Both the position numbers and the translations under genes were made by a program. The notes below the pieces were generated by a model that saw only the letters and a list, made by a program, of their open reading frames with translations, was not told where the DNA came from and searched no databases. Shown one piece after another: positions 20,500 to 32,571 of a DNA stretch of 64,000 nt (position 1 is the stretch's first letter; the number at the start of each line of letters is the position of its first letter). The stretch is from Thinopyrum elongatum (Eukaryota > Streptophyta > Magnoliopsida > Poales > Poaceae): assembly GCA_011799875.1 (NCBI GenBank), contig CM022301.1:13721570-13785569 (forward strand). Direction: 5' to 3'.

Positions 20500-20975
20500 A
20501 CTCGGAGTTTCCCTGTGTATAGAAAAATGCCTCTGCTTGCAAATTCAAAATGGATATCATCATGGCTGTCAAGATAGCTTCCAATATCACTCAATGGATA
20601 TCATCATGTAGTACTCAAAGGAGATCATCATGCTGAAATTACAATACAAAAATTACTAATATTACACTAAAAAAGCTCGCATAAATATCAAGCAAGCACA
20701 CTCTCACTCACTTACTAATATTACTCTAGAATTCTGTTAACTAAACACCTAAATCACCTAGAATTCATTTAACAGGAACTGAAAACCCTAACCCTAGAAT
20801 TAACTTAACAAAACACCTAAAATACCTTACCCTAGAATTAAGTTAACTAAGCACCTAAAATTCAGTTAACTAAAACGCCTAAACAGCTAAAATACCTAAC
20901 CCTAGAATTCAGTTAACTAAACACCTAAAATTCCAGTTAACTAAAACACCTAACCCTAGAATTCAGTATACTAAA
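20500..20975 (-). repeat. Gene-2 leader with telo-box-like tandem units
   Basis: No gene. 20740-20965 holds about seven imperfect units of the type ACCCTAGAATTCAGTTAACT followed by AAACACCTAAA, several with AACCCTAACCCTAGA (telo-box, AAACCCTAA-like; near 20785, 20895 and 20950). Telo-boxes occur in plant promoters of highly expressed genes. They are interspersed, not a telomere array. Equivalent to 12370-12660 in CACTA-1, where the units are more degraded. Confidence 0.6.
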
Positions 20976-21327
20976 ATGAGAGAGAGGAGGGGCAGGGACT
21001 TACAGCGGTTGTCGGGGGAGACGACAGCGGGGAGGTGGAGGTCGGGGGAGACGGTGGCGAGGCGGCGACGAGGCTGGTGCACCGGAGGTGGGACGCCGAG
21101 GAGGGCAAGGGCTCCGATGGGGACGAGGCTGGGGCACGGCGAGGGCAGGGGCTCCGGCCTGGCGATGGCAAGGGCTCCGGTGACACTCGAGGGTAGGGGC
21201 TCCGGCGGCGCTCGAAGGCAGGGGCTTCGGCGGCGCTCGAAGGCAGGGGCTTCGGCGGTGCTCGAGACAGAGTGGAATTGGGGGAGGAATGAGAAGGGCG
21301 GGAGCCCACGCGGTGGGTTAAGTCAAA
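20976..21327 (-). promoter_or_regulatory. CACTA-2 gene-2 GC-rich upstream segment
   Basis: G-rich on the plus strand (GGGGCTCCGG and GGCGGCGCTCGAAGGCAGG words in tandem). Open in several frames because of composition only. It lies between the internal repeat cluster and the telo-box units, as in CACTA-1 (12030-12345). Probably first-exon or promoter sequence of gene 2; no protein is proposed. Confidence 0.4.
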
Positions 21328-21446
21328 TTTAGCAGTAGCGCGGGTCTGGACACGCGCTATAGGTAACTTAGCTGTAGCGCGGTATACCCAAACCCGCGCT
21401 ACTGCTAAGTTAGCTATAGCACGTGTCCATACCCGCGCAACTGCTA
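21328..21446. repeat. CACTA-2 internal cluster of subterminal-type motifs
   Basis: Four or five copies of TTAGCAGTAGCGCGG and its inverse, including CGCGCTACTGCTAAGTTAGC, located between the two convergently placed gene ends rather than at the termini. Position is conserved with 11836-12022 of CACTA-1. Confidence 0.8.
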
Positions 21447-21651
21447 TTCCTTTCATTTTTCTTTTCATTTTCATTTTCTTTTTTCCTTTCTCCTTTTTCT
21501 TTTCATTTTCTTCTTTCCTTTCTCATTTTTCTTTTCCGATAGACGACCGAGCCGAAACCATGCATATATATTACACATCATTTGACCGATAATGATTAAG
21601 TGCATACACAAAAAAAATACATATATATATATATATATAAATGATGGTTTC
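21447..21651 (-). other. Pyrimidine tract and (TA)n after CACTA-2 transposase
   Basis: No gene. A T/C-rich tract (21447-21535) is followed by CATATATATATATATATATA (about 21618-21637). Corresponds to the purine tract 11750-11835 of CACTA-1 seen from the other strand; probable transposase 3' UTR. Confidence 0.5.
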
Positions 21652-24356
21652 TCAGCGTCGACGTTTTCGTTTCTGAGTGAGCTTCTTTCCCTTCTTGTTC
21701 GCTGTCAAATAATTGAGCCCCTCGTTGTGACTTTTTCTTTTCCATGGAGTACGATCTTTACTAGGTAATGTAGTCTTGATTCTTCTTTTGACATATGCTT
21801 CATCGTCATCGTCATCTTCCCTCATCGGGTTGCCGTACTGGTCGTAGTCTTCCTCATTGCCAACTCCATCCATTCCGATGAGATTCCTTTTGCCTATCCT
21901 CACGACAACACGGCTGGGATTGCTCGGGTCGGTTATGAAGAAGCATTGTGTCATGTGCTTAGCGTGTACCCATGGCTCGCTTTTTGCGATGGCATTCACG
22001 GTAGCGCTCTTGGCGTCGGGTATAGACATGGTAGTGAAATACTGGCTTTCTCTTTCGACGTTCTTAGCCCATCTGACACGGAACATCGTCGCATCGTGTA
22101 GTCCAGAGTAGTCATGCTCACAGATCTCTTCGACCATTCCGTAGAATCTTTCAGTTGCGGCGTTGTCACCGGTCATGCATTCCATTGTCACCCCTGAGTT
22201 CTGAAAATCATTGTTTATATCTTTGGCCTCCGTGTAGAACATGTATCCGTTGATATCGTATGCTTGATAGGTTGCGATGTTGGCCGCGGGGCCGTGTGCT
22301 AAGGCGTATATGAGCAATCCGTCCATAGAGCCCTCTTCCGGGGGATTAGCAAGAACGTGCTCTTTGAACCAAGGTAGGAAAGTGGAGTTGTGCTTTCTAA
22401 TAACTTCGGCGTTCGTCTTGCATAGCCCCCAGTCACGGTACTCCTTTGCGATGGTTTCTTTGTGCAGTGTCGTGAAAGGATCAACCACGTCTAGGAGCTG
22501 TAGCACAACTAAGTTTGCTCTTTCAAATACATTGCGTCGGCCCGAGTGGTCCACATGCAGTTCCCTCCGGCCATTGGTGTGACCTTCTCCTCCGAGCCTC
22601 CCAAGGTGCTTGTTAATGGGCAAATCAACAACAGGGTCTCTTCCATATAGATAATTCTCGTAGAAAGAGGTGCACTCTTGGGACAGATAGCCCTGTATGA
22701 TGCTTCCATCTGGATGGGACATGTTACAAACGAATCCTTTGATGACCCCATTCATCCTCTCGAACGGCATCATGTTGTGCAGTAATGTCGGCCCGAGGTC
22801 TATGTTGTCGTCCACAATGTGGACACAAAGATGCACCATGACGTCAAAGAACGTGGGCGGGAAGTACATCTGAAGCTCATTTAGTATCAGAACAATCTCT
22901 TCCTGTAGCCTTCGGAGCTGCTTCACACTGATTGACTTTCGAGAGATAACGTCGAAAAAGTTGCAGAGACCAATAAGCGTGTCACAGACGTGCTTGTCCA
23001 TTATCCCTCTAAGGGTAACAGGGAGTATCTGCGTCATCATCGCATGATAGTCATGAGACTTCATCCCGCTGAACCTTTTCTTCTTGGTGTCTAGATATCT
23101 GCTTATCTTCCCACAGTAACCGGAACTAACTTCGATTCCGGTAAGGCACTTGAAGAATTGATCGATCTCCTTCGGACTAATGGTAAAGCAAGAAGGGGGG
23201 CAATAATTCTCTTCCTTCTTGTTGACTTTTTGCCCTTGTCCCACGCCTCCGTCTCCGTCTCCATCTCCATCTCCTTCGACTTTTTACGGGGCGGCATGTG
23301 GAGATCTGCCCTGATGCTCAAATCTTCCAAGTCTCTTCTTGCCTTCAGCCCATCCTTGGTCTTATCTAGCATGTTCATCAGTGTTGCAAGAAAGCTCTCA
23401 AGGACATTCTTTGTGATATGCATTTGATCAAGGCAATGAGGCGTGTCGAGTTTGGGCCAGTACTCCAAGTCCTACAAAACAGACCTTATTTTCCATACCT
23501 TCAGCAGCGGCTCCGGCGCCTTTTTCATCTTTCCAGGCGTGGGGCACAGTTCCCAGTTTTTCAACAGCTCCTCGATTTAGGCGCCGCTCCTCTTACATGG
23601 AGGTCCTCAATGCTCAGCCTCACCATTGAATAGATCTCCACGGTTTCTCCACGGGTCGTCCTTCGCGAGCCATCTTCGATGCCCCAGGTACACGATTTTC
23701 CCAGACCCGCCATCTTTCGTTAGCTATTGAGACGTTGTATCATCCATGCACCACGTGCATCTGCAATATCCGTGGCACACCTGGCCCGCGACATATCCGT
23801 AACCCAGATAGTCATGCACCGTCGTCATCAACACGGCTCTCATATTGAAATACTCGCCTTTGCTGGCGTCCCATGTCTTGGCCGGTGTTTACCATTACGT
23901 GTCTAGCTCCTCTTGAAGTAGCCCCAGATACAGATTAATATTATTTCCCGGTTGTTTCGGCCCTTGAATTAGCATGCTCATGTGTATGTACTTTGACTTC
24001 ATGCACAACCAGGGGGGAGGTTGTACATCCATACAAACACGGGCCATGTGCTATGGTTGGTGTTCTGGTTGCCAAACGGATTCATGCCATCGGTACTCAT
24101 GCCAAGCATGATGTTCCCTGCATCACCTGTGAAATATCGATATTCGGCGTTGAACGCTCACCACTGGCTTGCATCCGCGAGGTGTCTCGGCTTCGGATCA
24201 TCTCCATCGTCGGGCTTCACCCTCTCCGCGTGCCAGCGCATGAGCTTTGCTTCCTTAGGATCTATGAAATAACGCTGCAGACGGGGAGTGATCGGTAGGT
24301 ACCATACAACTTTCTGGGGAGATTTCTTTCCGGCCTTCTTGTATCGAGAAGAATTG
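21652..24356 (-). pseudogene. CACTA-2 transposase, central and C-terminal part
   Basis: Continues the TNP2-like transposase after the retroelement insertion. It starts with NSSRYKKAGKKSPQK at 24356 (Cys codon split by the insertion), with a stop just after SQW near 24158. Then come GMNPFGNQNTNHSTWP, the frame break at the G6/C6 run 24012-24017, a damaged stretch to about 23470 (including GYCRCTWCMDDT), and LDTPHCLDQMHITKNVLE. 21652-23244 is an uninterrupted 530-aa frame with CPPSCFTISPKEIDQFFK, FFDVMVHLCVHIVDD, PFERMNGVIKGF and a basic end KKGKKLTQKRKRRR. The C-terminal part is better preserved than in CACTA-1, which has stops at two places where this copy reads through. Confidence 0.92.
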
Positions 24357-24361
24357 CACAC

Positions 24362-25922
24362 TGATACGTCTCCAATGTATCTATAATTTTTTATTGTTTG
24401 ATGCTATTATATTATCTGTTTTGGATGTTTTATATGCATTAATATGCTATTTTATATTATTTTTGGGACTAACATATTAACCTAGAGCCCAGTGCCAGTT
24501 TCTGTTTTTTCCTTGTTTTTGAGCCTCGCAGAAAAGGAATACCAAACGGAATAAAACTTCACGATGATTTTTCTTGGACCAGAAGACACCCAGGGGACTT
24601 GGAGTCCAAGTCAGAAGAGCCACGAGGCGGCGACAAGGGTGGAGGGGGCGCCCTAGGGGGGGCACCCCCCTACCTTGTGGGCCCCTCGGTGATCCCCTGA
24701 CCTAGCTCTTCCTCCTATATATTCACATATATTCTAGAACCACCAGAGGCATCCACGAAAACACTTTTCCACCGCCGCAACCTTCTGTTCCTGTGAGATC
24801 CCATCTTGGGGCCTTTTCCGGCATCCGGCCGAAGGGGGAATCAATCACGGAGGGCTTCTACATCAACACCATTACCCTTCCGATGAAGCGTGAGTAGTTT
24901 ACCTCTGACCTACGGGTCCATAGCTAGTAGCTAGATGGCTTCTTCTCTCTCTTTGATTCTCAATACAATGTTCTCCTTGATGTTCTTGGAGATCTATCCG
25001 ATGTAATCTTCTTTTGCGGTGTGTTTGTCGAGATCCGATGAATTGTGGATTTTTGATCAACTTATCTATGAATAATATTTGAATCTTCTCTGAATTCTAT
25101 TATGCATGATTTATCATCTTTGTATTTCTCTTCGAATTATCGGTTTGGTTTGGCCAACTAAATTGGTTTTTCTTGCAATGGGAGAGGTGCTTAGCTTTGG
25201 GTTCAATCTTGCGGTGTTCTCACCCAGTGACAAAGTAGGGGTAGCGAGGCACGTATTGTATTGTTGCCACCGAGGATAAAAAGATGGGGTTTTCATCATA
25301 TTGCTTGAGTTAATTCCTCTACATCATGTCATCTTACTTAAGGCGTTACTCCGTTCTTTATGAACTTAATACTCTAGATGCATGCTGGATAGCGGTCGAT
25401 GTGTGGAGTAATAGTAGTAGATGCAGGCAGGAGCCGGTCTACTTGACACGGACGTGATGCCTATATGCATAATCGTTGCCTAGGATATCATCATAACTTT
25501 GCGTTTTTCTATCAATTGCTCGACAGTAATTTGTTCACCCACCGTATTATTTGCCTTCATGACAGAAGCCTCTAGTGAAACCTATGGCCCCCGGGTCTAT
25601 TTTCCATCATATTACTTTCCGATCTACTATTTTGCAATCTTTTGTTTTCAAATCTATATATCAAAAACCCAAAAATATTTTACCTTTTGTTTATCTATCT
25701 CTATCAGATCTCACCTTTGCAATTGATCGTGAAGGGATTGACAACCCCTTTATCGCGTTGGGTGAAAGTGTTTGATTGTTTGTGCAGGTGTTGGTGATTT
25801 GTGTGTTCTTCTCCTACTGGATTGATACCTTGGTTCTTAACTGAGGGAAATACTTACCTCTACTGTGCTGCATCACCCTTTCCTCTTCAAGGGAAAAACC
25901 AACGCAAGCTCAAGAAGTAGCA
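24362..25922 (+). mobile_element. 5' LTR of the Athila-like element
   Basis: 1561 bp, TG...CA termini, nearly identical to 30996-32566. A probable TATA box is CCTATATATTCAC near 24712. A few indels separate the LTRs (for example the segment after GAATACCAAAC differs near 24545/31180). Open frames within it are spurious. Confidence 0.9.
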
Positions 25923-25933
25923 GGAAGAATTTT

Positions 25934-25951
25934 TGGCGCCGTTGCCGGGGA
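25934..25951 (+). other. Primer-binding site, Athila type
   Basis: TGGCGCCGTTGCCGGGGA, 11 bp after the LTR end. The motif is characteristic of Athila-like elements and sets the plus orientation. Confidence 0.8.
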
Positions 25952-26145
25952 GATCTACGCCAAGTCAAGACATACCAAGTACCCATCATATACTCTCATC
26001 TCTTGCATTACATTATTCGCCTCTCATTTTTCTCTCCCCCAGTTATAAAATGATTTTCGAAAATATTTGCCTTTTTATTCGTCCTTCTTCCGTTCGCCTT
26101 TTTTTTGCCTTTTGTTTGCTCGTGTGTTAGATTGCTTGCTTTGTC

Positions 26146-27787
26146 ATGATGGCTCAAGAGAATACCAAATTGTGTGACTTTTCTAATACTAATAATAATG
26201 ATTTTATTAGTACTCCGATTGCTCCCGCCACTAGTGCGGAATCATATGAAATTAATGCCGCTTTGCTGAATCTTGTTATGAAAGATCAATTTTCTGGCCT
26301 TCCTAGTGAAGATGTCGCATCCCATCTAAATAATTTCGTTGAGTTGTGTGATATGCAAAAGAAGAAAGATGTGGATAATGATATTGTTAAATTGAAACTA
26401 TTTCCATTCTCACTACGAGATCGTGATAAAACTTGGGTTTCATCTTTGCCTAAAAATAGTATAGATTCATGGAACAAGTGTAAAGATGCTTTTATTTCCA
26501 AGTATTTTTCCTCCCGGTAAGATCATCTCCCTTAGGAACGATATTATGAATTTGAAGCAACTTGATCATGAACATGTTGCACAATCTTGGGAGAGCACGA
26601 AATTGATGATACGAAATTGCCCTACACATGGTTTAAATTTGTGGATGATCATACAATTTTTTTATGCCGGATTGAATTTTGCTTCTAGAAATCTTTTAGA
26701 TTCGGCCGCGGGTGGTACTTTTATGGAAATTACTTTGGGAGAAGTTACTAAACTCCTAGATAATATTGTGGTTAATTATTCGCAATGGCATACCGAAAGA
26801 ACTTCTACTAGTAAAAAAGTGCATGCGATTGAAGAGATTTATGTTTTGAGTGGAAAGATGGATGAACTTATGAAATTATTTGCTAGCAAGAGTGCTCCTA
26901 TTGATCCTACTGATATGCCTTTGTTTACATTGATTGAGAACAATAATGAATCTATGGATGTGAATTTTGTTGCTTGGAACAATTTTGGTAATAACGCGTA
27001 TAGAGGTAATTTTAATCCTAGGCCGTTTTGTAGTAATTCCTCTTACAATTATGGTAATTCCTATGAAAATTCTTATGGAAATTATAATAAGTTGCCCTCT
27101 GATTTTGAGAATAGTGTTAAAGAATTTATGAGTTCCCAAAAGAATTCTAATGCTTTGGTTGAAGAAAAATTGCTTAAGGTTGATGATTTGGCTAGGAACA
27201 TGGATAGAATTTCTCTTGAGATTGATTCTTTGAAAATTAGATATATTCCACCCAAGCATGATATTAATGAGTCTTTAAAATCTATGAGAATTTCTATTGA
27301 TGAATGTAAGGAAAGAACCGCTAGGGTTCATGCTAAGGAAAATTGGTTTGTGAAAGCGTGTTCTCCAAGTTCTTGTGAAAATAATGATGAAGATCTTGAA
27401 GTGATTGATGTGACTCCTATTGAATCTTTGTTTTCTAAAATAAATCTTGATAAAGATGGGACTGGAGATGAGTCAACTTTAGTTAAAAGGCGTCCCAATG
27501 ATTCGGAGTTTATAGATCTTGATGCAAAAATTGATAAAAGTGGGATTGGAGAGGTCAAAACTTTAAGTAGCAATGAACCCACTCTTTTGGATTTCAAGGA
27601 CTTTAATTATGATAATTGTTCTTTGATAGATTGTATTTCCTTGTTGCAATCCATGTTGAATTCTCCTCATGCTTATAATCAAAATAAAGCTTTTACTAAA
27701 CATATTGTTGATGCTTTGATGAAATCTTTTGAAGAAAAGCTTGAATTAGAAGTTTCTATACCTAGAAAACTTTATGATGAGTGGTAA
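26146..27787 (+). pseudogene. Athila-like gag, one frameshift
   Basis: Structural protein of the retroelement particle. The ATG at 26146 (MMAQENTKLCDFSN) leads into the gag core: QFSGLPSEDVASHLNNF, LFPFSLRDRDKTWVSSLP. A one-base insertion near 26508 shifts the frame, after which PPGKIISLRNDIMNLKQ and SWESTKLMIRNCPTHGLNLW continue for about 420 residues. The C-terminal half is Asn/Tyr-rich (27000-27090) and then Lys/Glu-rich with coiled-coil character (27120-27340). I see no CCHC zinc knuckle. Ends in a TAA at 27785 that interrupts the same frame as the protease-like domain. Confidence 0.85.
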
Positions 27788-28234
27788 CCTACTATTAAGA
27801 TTAAGATTAAAGATTATGAGTGCCATGCTTTGTGTGATTTGGGTGCTAGCGTCTCCACAATTCCGAAAACTCTATTCGATGTGTTAGGTTTCCGCGAATT
27901 GGACGATTGTTCTTTAAATTTGCATCTTGCAGATTCCACTATTAAGAAACCTATGGGAAGGATTAATGATGTTCTTATTATTGCAAATAGGAATTATGTG
28001 CCCGTAGATTTCATTGTTCTTGATATAGATTGCAATCCTACATGTCCTATTATTCTTGGTAGACCATTCCTTAGAACGATTGGTGCAATTATTGATATGA
28101 AAGAAGGAAACATTAGATTTCAATTTCCGTTAAGGAAAGGCATGGAACACTTTCCTAGAAATAAAATTAAGTTGCCATATGAATCTATTATGAGATCTAC
28201 TTATGGATTGCATACCAAATATGACAATACCTAG
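27788..28234 (+). pseudogene. Retropepsin-like domain of the Athila-like element
   Basis: In frame with gag after the TAA at 27785. Contains the aspartic-protease core CDLGASVSTIPKTLFDVLG (Asp-Leu-Gly-Ala in place of Asp-Ser-Gly) and the later conserved block CPIILGRPFLRTIGAIID. The frame ends at a TAG at 28232 right after a conserved GLHTKYDNT. Nothing like RT, RNase H or integrase follows. Known Athila-type elements place pol directly here, so pol has been lost or was never present in this lineage. Confidence 0.8.
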
Positions 28235-30995
28235 ATCTATGTGTTTTTATGCCTAGCTAAGGGCGTTAAACAATAGCGCTTATTGGGAGGCAACCCAATT
28301 TTATTTGTGTTCTTACTTTTTTGGTTCTGTTTTTCAAATAAATTTTTCATCTAGCCTATGGTTAGATGTGTTTTGGTGTTTTAATTAGGGTTTGTGCCAA
28401 GTAAGACCTTTGGGATGGCTTACAGTGATAGTTGATATGATCTTGCTGAAAAACAGAAACTTTTGCGTCCAGTCACAGAAGTTTAGTAATTCACTGGATC
28501 GTTGAAAAACCCTGAATTTTTTACACAGGATTTATATACGAATTTACTCTGTTATCCTAATTTTTCAGAATTTTTGGAGTTACATAAGTATTAGAACAAT
28601 TCAGATCTTCGCAGACTGTTCTGTTTTTGACAGATTCTGTTTTCTTTGTGTTGTTTGCTTATTTTGATGAATCTATGGGTAGTATCGGGGGGTATGAACC
28701 ATGGATAAGTTGGAAGATATTACACCAATATAAATAAAGAATGATTTCACAACAGTAACAAAAGTGGTGATTTTATTTTCTTGTACTAACGGATCTCACG
28801 AGTTTTCTGTTGAGTTTTGTGTTGTGAAGTTTTCAAGTTTTGGGTAAAGATTTGATGGACTATGGAATAAGGAGTGGAAAGAGCCTAAGCTTGGGGATTC
28901 CCAAGGCACCCCAAGGTAATATTCAAGGACAACCAAGACCCTAAGCTTGGGGATGCCCCGGAAGGCATCCCCTCTTTCATCTTCGTCTATCGGTAAATTT
29001 ACTTGAAGCTATATTTTTATTCACCACATGATATGTGTTTTGCTTGGAGCGTCTTGTATGATATGAGTCTTTGCTTTTTAGTTTGACACAATCATCCTTT
29101 CTGTACACACCTTTTGAGAGGGACACACATGAATCATGATTTATTAGAATACTCTATGTGCTTCACTTATATCTTTTGAGCTAGGCAATTTTGCTCTAGT
29201 GCTTCACTTATATCTTTTCAGAGCACGGCGGTGGTTTTATTTTATAGAAATTGTTGAACTCTCATGCTTCACTTATATTATTTTGAGAGTCTTTCTAAAT
29301 AGCATGGTAATTTGCTTTGGTTATAAATTTAGTTCTAATATGGTAGGCATCCAAGAGGGATATAATAAAAACTTTCATACAAAGTGCATTGAATACTATG
29401 TGAAGTTTGATTCCTTATGATTGTTTTGAGATATAAAGATGGTGATATTAGAGTCATGCTAGTGAGTAATTATGGATTGTAGAAATACTTGTGTTAAAGT
29501 TTGTGATTCCCATAGCATGCATGTATGGTGAACCGTTATGTAACGAAGTTGGAGCATGAGGTATTTATTGATTGTCTTCCTTATGAGTGGCGGTCGGGGA
29601 CGAGCGATGGTCTTTTCCTACCAATCTATCCCCCTAGGAGCATGCGCATAGTACTTCGTTTGGATGACTAATAGATTTTCGCAATAAGTGTGTGAATTCT
29701 TTATGACTAATGTTGAGTCCATGGATTATACGCACTCTCACCCTTCCACCTTTGCTAGCCTCTCTAGTACCGCGCAACTTTCGCCGGTGCCATACACCTA
29801 CCTTTTACCTTCCTCGGAACAGCCACCATACCTACCTATTATGGCATTTCCATAGCCATTCCGAGATATATTGCCATGCAACATTCCACCGTTCCGTTTT
29901 ATTATGACACGTTCCATCATTGTCATATTGCTTTCCATGATCATGTAGTTGACATAGTATTTGTGGCAAAGCCACCGTTCATAATTTTTATACATCTCAC
30001 TCTTGAGTCATTGCACATCCTGGTACACCACCGAAGGCAATCATATAGAGTCATATTTTGTTCTAAGTATCGAGTTGTAAGTAAATAAAAGTGTAATGAT
30101 CTTCATTTTTAGAGCATTGTCCCATGTGAGGAAAAAATAAAAGAGGCCAACGAAGCCCACAAAAAAAAGAGGCCAAAGAAGCCCACTAAAAAAATGAGAG
30201 AAAAGAGAGAAGGGGCAATGTTACTATCCTTTTTCCACACTTGTGCTTCAAAGTAGCACCGTGATCTTCATGATAGAGAGTCTCCTATGTTGTCACTTTC
30301 ATATACTAGTGGGAATTTTTCATTATAGAACTTGGCTTGTATATTCCAACGATGGGCTTCCTCAAATTGCCCTAGGTCCTCATGAGCAAGCAAGTTGGAT
30401 GCACACCCACTTAGTTTCTTTTTGAGCTTTCATAAACTTATAGCTCTAGTGCATCCGTTGCATGGCAATCCTACTCACTCACATTGATATCTATTGATGG
30501 GCATCTCCATAGCCCGTTGATACGCCTAGTTGATGTGAGACTATCTCCTTCTTTTTTGTCTTCCCCACAACCACCATACTCTATTCCACCTATAGTGCTA
30601 TGTCCATGGCTCACGCTCATGTATTGCGTGAAAGTTGAAAAGGTTTGAGAACATCAAAAGTATGAAACAATTGCTTGGCTTGTCATCGGGGTTGTGCATG
30701 ATTTGAGTAATTTGTGTGACGAAGATGGAGCATAGCCAGACTATATGATTTTGTCTGGATAACTTTCTTTGGCCATGTTATTTTGAGAAGACATGATTGC
30801 TTTATTAGTATGCTTGAAGTATTATTATTTTTATGTCAATATTAAACTTTTGTTTTGAATCTTATGGATCTGAACATTCATGCCACAATAAAGAAAATTA
30901 CATGGATAAGTATGTTAGGTAGCATTCCACATCAAAAATTCTGTTTTTATCATTTACCTACTCGAGGACGAGCAGGAATTAAGCTTGGGGATGCT
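28235..30995 (+). other. Noncoding internal region of the Athila-like element
   Basis: 2.76 kb without a supported gene. Features: several CTAAGCTTGGGGAT words (28888, 28945, 30980), the last acting as polypurine tract just before the 3' LTR; a tandem CTTCACTTATATCTTTTGAG-like repeat (29160-29285); and an A-rich AAAGAGGCCAA repeat (30130-30200). The short open frames do not resemble known proteins. Confidence 0.6.
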
Positions 30996-32566
30996 TGATA
31001 CGTCTCCAACGTATCTATAAATTTTGATTGTTCCATGCTATTATATTATCTGTTTTGGATGTTTTATATGCATTAATATGCTATTTTATATTATTTTTGG
31101 GACTAACCTATTAACCTAGAGCCCAGTGCCAGTTTCTGTTTTTTCCTTGTTTTTGAGCCTCGCAGAAAAGGAATACCAAACAGAGTCCAAACGGAATAAA
31201 ACTTCATGATGATTTTTCTTGGACCAGAAGACACCCAGGGGACTTGGAGTCCAAGTCAGAAGAGCCACGAGGCGGTGACAAGGGTGGAGGGCGCGCCCTA
31301 GGGGGGCGCCCCCCTACCTTGTAGGCCCCTCGGTGACCCCCTGACCTAGCTCTTCCTCTCCTATATATTCACATATATTCCAGAACCACCAGAGGCATCC
31401 ACGAAAACACTTTTCCACCGCCGCAACCTTCTGTTCCCATGAGATCCCATCTTGGGGCCTTTCGGCATCTGGCTGGAGGGGGAATCGATCACGGAGGGCT
31501 TCTACATCAACACCATTGCCCTTTCGATGAAGCATCAGTAGTTTACCTCAGACCCACGGGTCCATAGCTAGTAGCTAGATGGCTCATTCTCTCTCTTTGA
31601 TTCTCAATACAATGTTCTCCTTGATGTTCTTGGAGATCTATCCGATGTAATCTTCTTTTGCGGTGTGTTTGTCGAGATCCGATGAATTGTGGATTTATGA
31701 TCAGCTTATCTACGAATAATATTTGAATCTTCTCTGAATTATTTTATGCATGATTTAATATCTTTGTATTTCTCTTCGAATTATCGGTTTGGTTTGGCCA
31801 ACTAGATTGGGTTTTCTTACAATGGAAGAGGTGCTTAGCTTTGGGTTCAATCTTGCGGTGTCCTCACCTAGTGACAAAGTAGGGGTAGCGAGGCACGTAT
31901 TGTATTGTTGCCATCGAGGATAAAAAGATGGGGTTTTCATCATATTGCTTGAGTTAATTCCTCTACATCATGTCATCCTACTTAAGGCGTTACTCCGTTC
32001 TTTATGAACTTAATACTCTAGATGCATGCTGGATAGCAGTTGATGTGTGGATTAATAGTAGTAGATGTAGGCAGGAGTCGGTCTACTTGACACGGACGTG
32101 ATGCCTATATGCATAATCATTGCCTTGGATATCGTCATAACTTTGCGCATTTTTATCAATTGCTCGACAGTAATTTGTTCACCCACCGTATTATTTGCCT
32201 TCATGAGAGAAGCCTCTAGTGAAACCTATGGCCCCCGTGTCTATTTTCCATCATATTACTTTCTGATCTACTATTTTGCAATATTTTATTTTCAGATCTA
32301 TATATCAAAAACCCAAAAATATTTTATCTTTTGTTTATCTATCTCTATCAGTTCTCACCTTTGCAATTGGCCGTGAAGGGATTGACAACTCCTTTATCGC
32401 GTTGGGTGCAAGTGTTTGATTGTTTGTGCAGGTGTTGGTGATTTGTGTGTTCTTCTCCTACTGGATTGATACCTTGGTTCTTAACTGAGGGAAATACTTA
32501 CCTCTACTGTGGTGCATCACCCTTTCCTCTTTAAGGGAACAACCAACGCAAGCTCAAGAAGTAGCA
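30996..32566 (+). mobile_element. 3' LTR of the Athila-like element
   Basis: 1571 bp, preceded by the tract AAGCTTGGGGATGCT and followed by TSD CACAC. Matches the 5' LTR over its whole length with scattered substitutions and small indels. Probable TATA at CTCCTATATATTCAC near 31361. Confidence 0.9.
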
Positions 32567-32571
32567 CACAC

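Larger units (their letters stand above)
24362..32566 (+). mobile_element. Athila-like gypsy element, pol-less (8.2 kb, complete)
   Basis: The two LTRs, 24362-25922 and 30996-32566, both start TGATACGTCTCCAA and end AAGAAGTAGCA, flanked by TSD CACAC (24357-24361, 32567-32571). The primer-binding site TGGCGCCGTTGCCGGGGA follows the 5' LTR, as in Athila-type elements of Triticeae. It encodes gag and a retropepsin-like domain only; about 2.8 kb before the 3' LTR is noncoding. Family resembles the Sabrina/WHAM/Derami group from memory; the exact family is uncertain. It must have relied on enzymes from other elements. Confidence 0.92.

Noticed and set aside
20783..20800. Telomere-like CCCTAACCCTA sequence
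   Set aside because: Only isolated telo-box units inside a different tandem unit; not an interstitial telomere array.
20971..21474. 167-codon minus-strand frame upstream of CACTA-2 gene 2
   Set aside because: Runs from the GC-rich tandem segment into the subterminal-type repeats; composition artefact, not shared in frame with CACTA-1.
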